64,000 bases of DNA from Oikopleura dioica. Lineage: Eukaryota > Chordata > Appendicularia > Copelata > Oikopleuridae. The notes beneath the pieces are model-generated. The model saw only the letters and a program-made list of their open reading frames with translations. It made no database searches and was not told the origin of the DNA. Positions 56,630 through 64,000 of the stretch are shown one piece after another (the stretch's first letter is position 1; every line of letters starts with the position of its first letter). The DNA lies in the NCBI GenBank assembly GCA_907165135.1, contig OU015568.1, positions 7,386,501 to 7,450,500 on the forward strand. The letters run 5' to 3'. The translations under genes and the position numbers were made by a program.

Positions 56630-58041
56630 ATGGGAATCGTCAACTCATTATTTATACAAGCGACGCTTGTAACTTTCATTTCCACCGGCTTTTTGCACAA
56701 TCTCATTCAACTCGCTGCGCTTGTCTTCGTCTACCCTTTCCACAAGAACACATATCGACGAATCGCTGAAGCTGCGCAAGTTCTTCACTGGTCTATCGTC
56801 GCCAATCTCGGTTGGCGATCTGGTTCCAAGCTAAAAATCTTTTGCTCTGACGACGACTTGAAACACATTGGAAAAGAGGCTGCTATTCTCATCGCAAATC
56901 ACCGCTACAGTATTGACTTTCTCTCGACAGTGCTCATTCCTGATCAATTCGGACGTCTCGGACAATTTAAAGCGTTCCAGAAACACGAGACGAAATTCTT
57001 GCCTATCGTGGGTTGGGACTTTTGGTTCACGGAGAATATATTCTTACGAAGAGATGCTAAACGAGATGTAAAAGGTAAGACATTACTGACCTAGATCGGT
57101 GTCAAGTTGATGCAAATATCATTAATTCATCGGCGTTGTGATAATTCATAATATAAACAGAATCATCAAATAAGAGACTTATCGTTTCTTCAGCCATAGA
57201 AAATGGGGTCAAGCGACTTGTAGACTCCAACCGTCCGTTTTGGCTGATGCTTTACGCCGAAGGCAGTCGTTTCACAAACGACAAGCATGCGAGAAGCGAA
57301 GAAATCGCAGCTGAAAAAGGATGGTCTCCTCTTGAATACCATCTCCAGCCCCGTGCCACAGGCTTTACCAAAGTCTGGGAGCAAGTAAAAGAGGTAGATT
57401 TACTTTTTATCTATCAGATTGACAGTTACTGTTCAGAAAAATGTGGCAATTTATGACATGACAGTTCAATTAGAAGACAATATCGACCAGAAAATGTCGA
57501 GGATACTCCGCAAAGAGCCAGTTACATTTAATGTGTACATTCGGCGATTGATTCCTGACGAAAATTTAATAAAAGCTAAAGAGGATCCTGGCGATTGGAT
57601 TCGAAAGCTGTATCAGGAAAAGGATGAGCGTTTTAAAAAGCTGCTGAAGACAAAGACCCTTGATGGCCACGTTGCTAGTTTCCCCGAGGGTGCAAAGCCA
57701 GTCCGGGAGCAAGTTTTGCCGCAGCCAGCGGGAAGCAAGAGTAAGATCAAAATACACTTCTTTTGAATGTTAACATTTTATTCTAGTGGTTACTAACGCG
57801 CTGATGGCGACAGTCTTCCCGACCTGTTGCTACTTATTTTATCAGATGGGCAAGTCCTCGTACGTTGGGTTGGCCGCTAGCTTATCTGTCCCACTTGTGT
57901 GTCAATACCTTACTAGCAAAATTATCAAGTAAGTATTATCAAGTAGAAATTTTATTTTTACAAAAAACATTTTCCTTTTAAAATTTCAGATCCGGAGATA
58001 TTTCATCTGCTTCCACTCACGGCTTGAAAAAGACCCAGTAG
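56630..58041 (+). CDS. 1-acyl-sn-glycerol-3-phosphate acyltransferase, AGPAT3/4-like
   Basis: Makes phosphatidic acid from lysophosphatidic acid in the ER membrane. An N-terminal membrane segment (FISTGFLHNLIQLAALVFVYP) precedes the acyltransferase motif I NHRYSID (56897), the GWDFWFTENIFLRRD block, motif III EGSRFTNDKH (57257) in the usual EGTR position, and PRATGFTKVW (57351). A late LYQEKDERFKKLL fits the AGPAT3/4 branch. Hydrophobic C-terminal segments (about 57790-57930) are followed by the stop at 58041. The ATG at 56630 is chosen because it opens the MGIVNSLFI family start, 18 nt after a TTTTCTAG acceptor. Confidence 0.88.
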
Positions 58042-58224
58042 CCCCCAATCTGCCAATCTACGAAAACACACTAGAATTCTTCACCTTATTATTTAATATC
58101 GTAATAACGAGCGCACGTTATTTATAAAACCCCTTTCTCTGTTGTCAAAATTTCAGCAAGAATCTGTTGGTTACTCCAATATGTCAAGACTGGATTTTTA
58201 GATTATGCTATCGTGTGCAAAATT

Positions 58225-59964
58225 ATGTTGAGACCGCGGATCGGCGGTGTCCTTTTGATTCTGGTCGATATTATTTGGATTATTTTCAGTCAGCTCAAGG
58301 ATTACGTTTTCAAAGATGTCCATTTCGACAAGCCATACTTCTCAACATACCTAAACTACTCATTTTTCACGTATGACTCGGGTCCGTCCTTATTTTTTTA
58401 ATTGATCTAATCAGTGTATACCTCCTTGGATTCTTGGTCTACAAGCCATGGGGTCGTCAATGCGTGCGATGCACCTGTGCTGATGACTACTACTACAACG
58501 TGCTTGAAAACACCGAGGATGAAGACGACTCGACCCAATCGGATACTGAATCATGTTCATCGTTTGTATTGAAGTTTGTTGCTCATTTTTATCGTATTTT
58601 CTAGCTTCGAAGCCCTATCCCAATCACAGTACATTGAAATTCATCTCCCTTCATGCCCATCAGATGACTCAGGTACTCTCGAACTTCTAGTGCTGTAATC
58701 AAAAGCATTTTCATAGAAGCCGATACTACAATGCGCGTGAAATTCTCGCCAACAGCCGAAGTGAAATCACTGCCCGACTCAACTTCCGAAAAGATCGCTC
58801 GGATGAGCCACCTCAAGTCGCGCCGCGCCCGTCAAACCAACAAAATCATGAAAAGCACCCGCAAAATGACTTTTATTGCCAAAGTAAATTACGAACTATC
58901 CTCTTCCTTCCACTCTAACTTAACTTTAAGTACGCGTTCTTATTTACGCTTCCGTTGTTTATGGCAGATTATTGTCGCGTCTTAGCGAGGACCAAGACCT
59001 CCGCTCCCGTCAGTGACATTTTGCAGAGTACCGCTGGCGTTTTTACACTCATTCTGGGGGCGATATTTCCTGCTTCTACGATCGACAAGTTCAGTGTTTT
59101 AAAGTTCATCTTTGCGATTTTAATGATGGGTGGCATGGTGCTCATTTCTGTTGGAGGATCTGAGGAGATTTACGTTGATGCTAGTACTGGCACGATCCTA
59201 TCGCTAAGTATGTATCCAGAACGGGAGATAAATTGGGAAATTACAATACTTCTAGTATCAACACTATCTATCTCCATCTTTTGACCGGAACAAGGCGCGT
59301 TTCCGGGCGAGATATGGACATCGACGTTCCAATGTTCTTTGGCTTCGTCGGCCTTTTTACGCTGCTGATGTTCTGGCCAGGGTTGGTTGTCCTCCACTTG
59401 ACGGGAATCGAAAGCTTTACCTTGCCAAGTAAAATCGAATGGATTTACTTGTGCATAAGTGCTCTAGTCACTGCGGTATGAATATGCATTCGCTTGCATA
59501 TCGAATCGTAACTCACCTTTTTTAGGTAATCTGTCAGTTGCTCTGGCTCTGGGCAAGTCTAGCCACTTCTCCACTTCAAGGAATCTTGGCATTGGCATTG
59601 ATCGTCCCCGGATCCAAAGGAATTTCAAACGTAAATATTTAAAATGTCTCAGAATAATTTGATTACTCACGAACTTTTTACGCCGTTTAGTTTTCGCCCG
59701 AGCTAATGTTTCTCTCAGACGAGTTTTTTCATTCAAGAGATTTATTTGAACATCGAGCTATTTTGATATCAAAAGTCGTTGGTTTTCAAATCGCCACATT
59801 TTTGCTTATGTTTTGTTAAGATTTTGGAGGGACAGCCGCTTTCTCTAAAATTCGCAGCTGGTGCGGCTTTAACCCTCATCAGCTACATCGGCGTTTGTAA
59901 TACTAACCGCTCTCCACGGCAAACCGCGGCTAAAGTGGAAGCTTTCGAATTGGAGTTACGATAA
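58225..59964 (+). CDS. SLC35F5: Solute carrier family 35 member F5-like transporter
   Basis: A multi-pass DMT-superfamily transporter. GGVLLILVDIIWIIFSQLKDYVF (58240) and YLLGFLVYKPWGRQC (58420) match the SLC35F5 N terminus. A Ser/Asp-rich cytoplasmic loop and VKFSPTAEVKSLPDS (58738) follow, then SDILQSTAGVFTLILGAIFP (59010) and DIDVPMFFGFVGLF (59318), the most diagnostic block. ICQLLWLWASLATSPLQGIL (59530) is TM9. Between 59630 and 59820 the expected path is unclear: two alternative exons are possible before ILEGQPLSLKFAAGAALTL, so the 3' structure is uncertain. Stop at 59962-59964. Confidence 0.88.
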
Positions 59965-60462
59965 AAAGCTCCCAACCTGTACCTGTTTTTTCTTTTATTT
60001 GACCTACCTATCTTGCTAACTTCTGTCACACCTCATTTTACCTGCCAACTCATCCCATGCGAATTAAATATTTAATAAATTATTTGCTTATCCTTTCTCT
60101 TTCACTATTTAAAAAATTCAGATTCAAGAATTCAAAATCGGACTCGCTAAAAGACGCAACAAGAATTTCTGAATGATTCCAACGTCGTTTCTTGAAATCA
60201 TTTTGAATGAACTCGGACTTTGTTGACTCTTCAAAGCGCCAAAATTTCAATCCCTCGGATAGACGAAAGCTCAACGATTTAAATCTCATCCGAAACGACC
60301 CTATAAATCCGCGTAAAGCGCTTGATTTCAAACCCAGGTACTTTTGGAAGTTATTTTGACCCGCTTTTTTTTTAAGAAAGCGGTTTCGTGAACTAACCAC
60401 AAGCGAGTTAATTCTTTGTCTGAAGATAGTTCTATCTCTCTTTCCTCAAGTTTTTAGCTATC
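59965..60462. other. Intergenic spacer before LATS
   Basis: No exon seen. It contains the SLC35F5 3' UTR (AATAAA near 60075) and, close to the end, a TTTTTAG acceptor at 60451-60457, six nucleotides upstream of the LATS start. Confidence 0.45.
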
Positions 60463-63400
60463 ATGGGTCATGATAAACACAAAAAGCATGAAAGCTTGAA
60501 CCCTTCGTACTCTCAGGCAGAGGCTCCGATAGTCCGACGCCGCCCCAAACGACCTGGGTATTTATTTTTATAGACACAAATTATTACCAATCGCGCACTT
60601 TTAATTCAACCAATGCATAATAATTCTCATAATTTAGAGGGATAATGGATTAGTTATCCTGCACGCCAGTTATTGGCTGTTGATTGATGCTTGATTTACT
60701 ATTATTTTTCCACTGATCATCTTTAGCTTAGAAAATCCGCCTGAATCAATCGGTGAAACAACAGATTTCAAATGGCACAATTCATGAAAATTATTCTGTT
60801 TGAAATATGTTGATAAAAAGCCTATTATTTTTTCACCTTTTTTATTTATTTTCTAGTCCTTATGGGGACATTCAAACGAATCGCAACCAAAACCGCTACT
60901 CCGCGCCGTCGCTAAACAACCCCCGCGCACGCTACTCGACCGAGTATGACCACCGCTTCTCGACCGAGATCCCAGTGAACGCAGCCCACCCGCAAAATGA
61001 CTCGGCCTATAAGTTGGAACGTATCCGCCAGAACATCGGCGGCTCGAACGGAGCGGCTCTCAACCGTTATTCTCAAGGATCAACAGATGCTCTTGGCTCC
61101 CCGAAAACAGATAAGCAGAAGGAAAATGCGAGGAATGTTGTCACTCGAGCTGTTTCGCAGAAAATGCTCAGGTAACTAACTTTTCGTTAATAACTGACTG
61201 GCAGTCAGTGACTTCGTCTACTATTTTATCTATCAATATATATTGATATCTCCACTATATCAGTCATATAATGTCATCAAGGGGCGATCCAACTTGTCTG
61301 TTAATCTGAATTCAAATAAATCTCAAGCGCTCATACTTTGAATTTAGTGAAAACAGTGGCTCGCAGCCCAATCTTCATCTCTTTGAGCAAGAAAGCCAAC
61401 TTCAACGCTCGCCCGGAGTAAACGACCGAAACTCGGGCGTCTTCTATGGTCATCCAGTTGCCGGCACATCCGGAATGACTGCTGCCCGGAGTCATCAAAA
61501 TCTGGCGCACATTGGCGGATTCGCCCAGCCAACAATTTATTCACCAAACGATCGACGATCTTCGCAGCCTGGCTCGCCTATGTCACCCGTGTCGCCTATT
61601 TTACCAGTGAACCATTTTACCGGTGGTGCTCCGCATCCAGCCTTTAATGGTGTCCCTATCACCCCATATGGCCTTAATTCGCCCGACAGTGCCTCTATCA
61701 GTTCCGATTCTCCCTCTCAGGTTAGATTATTTTACCATACTATTTTCAATAAAAAAACATAAGGACCAGCCACGAGTTCCCACAATCAACAACCCTTACC
61801 AGCAAAATCGAGCTCATCTTCCCCCAAACTACGTCCAAAAGCAGCCCGCTACGAGCAAACCCCCACCTTACAGCCAGCACATGGCCTCGAACTATCAGTC
61901 AACGAATGGATCAAACGGTTCCACTTTCACTCTTCCCCAAAAACTCGTCCCGCCAAATGTCAAGATGCGTCCAAAACCGAGCAACATGGGCGTCAAAATG
62001 AACAATCGTGTTTCATGCCCCGTGCCGCCTCCTCAGTAAGTTTCATAATCGACTTGAACTGACCTTAACTTGACGAAGTGCAAAGTCACGGGCCTTTCAG
62101 TGCCATAAATTATCCGGGGAGGATAAACTCTTTCAGGGGTCGAGCTGGGCCGCCCTAACCATGATCTAATGACATATAACATGAAAGTCATGAGCTCAGC
62201 AGTTTTCAAATAAATTATTCCGAAGTAGAAACAAATTTTAGGTACTGCAACTGGACCAGTCAATCACCAGGTCAATCATTTTATGAAAAACGTCCCGAAC
62301 GTGCCTTGAGTGGAATGGACTTCTGCCCTCGAACGTCAGATCCCTTTATGGACATCGATAATATCTCTCGACCTACTAGCGGCTACGACTCTGATTATAG
62401 AGGTGAGAACACTTCTTCCTTGCTACGGTAGTACCGCGTCGACCCCCATCTAGTGCAGATCAATATTTAAAAATGCTCGTTTATGAAGACGTAACTTACA
62501 ATTTTTTCTCGTGTCCGGTTTGGACAACAAGAAAAGTACACAAGATCGATGTCAATAAGAGATTGCACTCCACTACCGGGAGCTACGAAAAAACTCGAAA
62601 AACAGGATCCACCGACTCTAACTATTATTCAGTCGGTTCGCAGACAAGCTCAGAATGTGCGTCAGATCTTCAATCGGGAATTGGCATAAATCAAGACTGG
62701 GCGGATGAGAGTTCTACTGTGTTCAATATGAATCATGTCAAGGGTCCACCTGCTTATCTTGCGATGGAGACACGATCTGATTATGCGAGGTAATTATTTT
62801 GAGAAATTGGCGGACATAACTATCACTCTTACTTTAAAAAGTTTTGGAAAAATTTTGCTTTTTTTATCGCCGAGTTTTCTTTAATTTTTAGACTAAATAA
62901 TCCAACAAAAATCAAAATTATGGCTCTCAGCTCAAACTTTCAAATTCAGCTCTGAAAACTCATCCTATCTCGGTATGGACGACAAGAAGTACAGCCCCCA
63001 CCAAAACGGTTTCAACAACGATTCCGTCGTCACCATCCGACAAGCACCCGGTGCTCATTCTCACTTCCAACCTCCCACTGGAACCAACGATGTGACAATG
63101 AGATCGCCCACGACGAGTCCAAATCAATCAACGGATTACGCAATTAGGCAACACGCCGAGGAGAAGAAGAAGAAGTCCAAGGGTGGAATCTTTTCCTTGT
63201 TCCGGAAGGACTCTGAAAGCTCCAAGACAACTCAGAATACAACTCCAAGTATCACTGAAAAGATCACTTCTTCCATGGCCACAGCCACTCTTGATGAAAA
63301 GGACAAAAACAAGCCAAGGTATGCTCCCCATATTTTGGCCAGTTTTTAATAAGCTTCGTCAGGAAAAGAGTGTTCAAAACGATCCGCGAGGTACCCCCAC

Positions 63401-64000
63401 GAGCTTTCAAATTCTACATGGAGCAGCGGATCGACAACTTGATGAAAGCGGCAAACGAGCGTATCGAAAGAAAACGCGGACTTGAAGCCGAAATGTGTGG
63501 CCAAATCAACAGTATGACAGAGCGTGATCGAGATGTGATGCGACAAATGCTGCGCAAAAAGGAGACTCAACACTTGAGGCTCACGCGCCGAAAGATGAAT
63601 ATAGACCAGTTTATTACTGTAAAACAGCTTGGAAAGGTAATTCTCCAACCGCTTTAGCCGATGTTGATTTAGTATTACTAATACTGTATTAGGGCGCATT
63701 TGGTACAGTATCACTGGTCCGCAAAAAGGATTCAGGCGCATATTATGCGTTGAAAATGCTGAATAAAAAAGAGGTAATCTGTTTTACAATAACCATCGCC
63801 TTGAGAATCAAATAAGGTCGTTCAACGAAAGCAAATTGCCCATGTCAAGGCCGAGCGTGATATCTTGAAGGAAGCGGATAACGATTGGATTGTCAAGCTT
63901 TACTACAGGTACTAGGTGTTATAAACTGCATCATTTGCTAACGATGGGGTTATTTCAGTTTCCAAGACGAGGAGCACCTTTACTTCGCATTAGAATACAT
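60463..64000 (+). CDS. LATS: LATS (Warts) kinase of the Hippo pathway, truncated by window end
   Basis: A Ser/Thr kinase that phosphorylates YAP. A short first exon (MGHDKHKKHESLNPSYSQ) is followed by a long disordered region with a WW-binding PPPYSQ motif (61863) and PPAYLA (62747). The N-terminal regulatory segment that binds MOB1 reads PPRAFKFYMEQRIDNLMKAA, then LRLTRRKMNIDQF (63390-63620). The kinase starts GKGAFGTVSLVRKKDSGAYY with ALKMLNKKE (ATP Lys), KAERDILKEADNDWIVKLYY and SFQDEEHLYFALEY at the edge. Catalytic loop and activation segment are outside the window. Introns are small. Vertebrate-style UBA domain is not recognised in the N-terminal exons. Confidence 0.92.

Larger units (their letters stand above)
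51391..59964 (+). other. Operon-like gene series: GAS8, VPS41, AGPAT3/4-like, SLC35F5 (RGP1 perhaps first)
   Basis: Plus-strand genes with gaps of 139, 164 and 183 bp. AG acceptors without a nearby donor precede the starts: GAS8 51386-51387, VPS41 53356-53357 (immediately before ATG), AGPAT 56611-56612, SLC35F5 58200-58201. RGP1 lies 347 bp upstream of GAS8 and could be the leading gene. Confidence 0.55.

Noticed and set aside
1-64000. tRNA, rRNA and CRISPR arrays
   Set aside because: No convincing tRNA box A/B pair, rRNA core or regularly spaced repeat array was seen on reading; prokaryotic features are not expected here.

Overview
The window looks like a compact chordate genome of larvacean (appendicularian tunicate, Oikopleura-like) type. 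Genes are split by very small introns (many 35-60 nt) and neighbouring genes lie 100-250 bp apart. Several start codons sit 0-30 nt behind an isolated AG acceptor, as expected for spliced-leader trans-splicing of operons. The proteins are animal ones: adhesion GPCR, LATS kinase, MAD1, GAS8/DRC4, NCKX. The species assignment is inference; no database search was possible.

Layout. 154-2691 (+) is a secreted DD3-3-like protein. 3441-13679 (+) is an adhesion GPCR carrying a 6.5 kb Ty3/gypsy-type LTR retrotransposon (5772-12261, element genes on -). 14292-17515 (+) is glucosidase II alpha (GANAB), in which a 207-bp inverted-repeat transposon sits in coding sequence and appears to serve as an intron. 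17516-28397 is a gene-poor 10.9 kb stretch with foldback and palindromic repeats. 28398-33842 (+) is an NCKX/SLC24 exchanger, followed convergently by trehalase (34785-36622, -) and a class A GPCR (37049-39390, -).

41376-48050 (-) is an operon-like series in the order twin-CX9C PANTS/C22orf39-like, HSD17B10, MAD1, NDUFB3. Its first two genes lie in a seemingly perfect 1274-bp tandem duplication that created a chimeric HSD17B10 copy and a 5'-truncated CX9C copy. 48995-59964 (+) is a second head-to-tail series: RGP1, GAS8/DRC4, VPS41, AGPAT3/4-like, SLC35F5. 60463 to the window end (+) is the N-terminal two thirds of a LATS (Hippo pathway) kinase, cut by the edge.

Themes. (1) At least ten small inverted-repeat elements, several with recognisable 8-9 bp target duplications, many in introns; the GANAB copy carries its own GT and AG in its terminal repeats. 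(2) Three conserved genes (adhesion GPCR, GAS8, VPS41) each need exactly one extra A in a short A-run to keep frame, which points to homopolymer deletions in the assembly rather than three pseudogenes. (3) A very young LTR element and a very young tandem duplication show recent structural change. Exon boundaries were read by eye and are approximate where stated.
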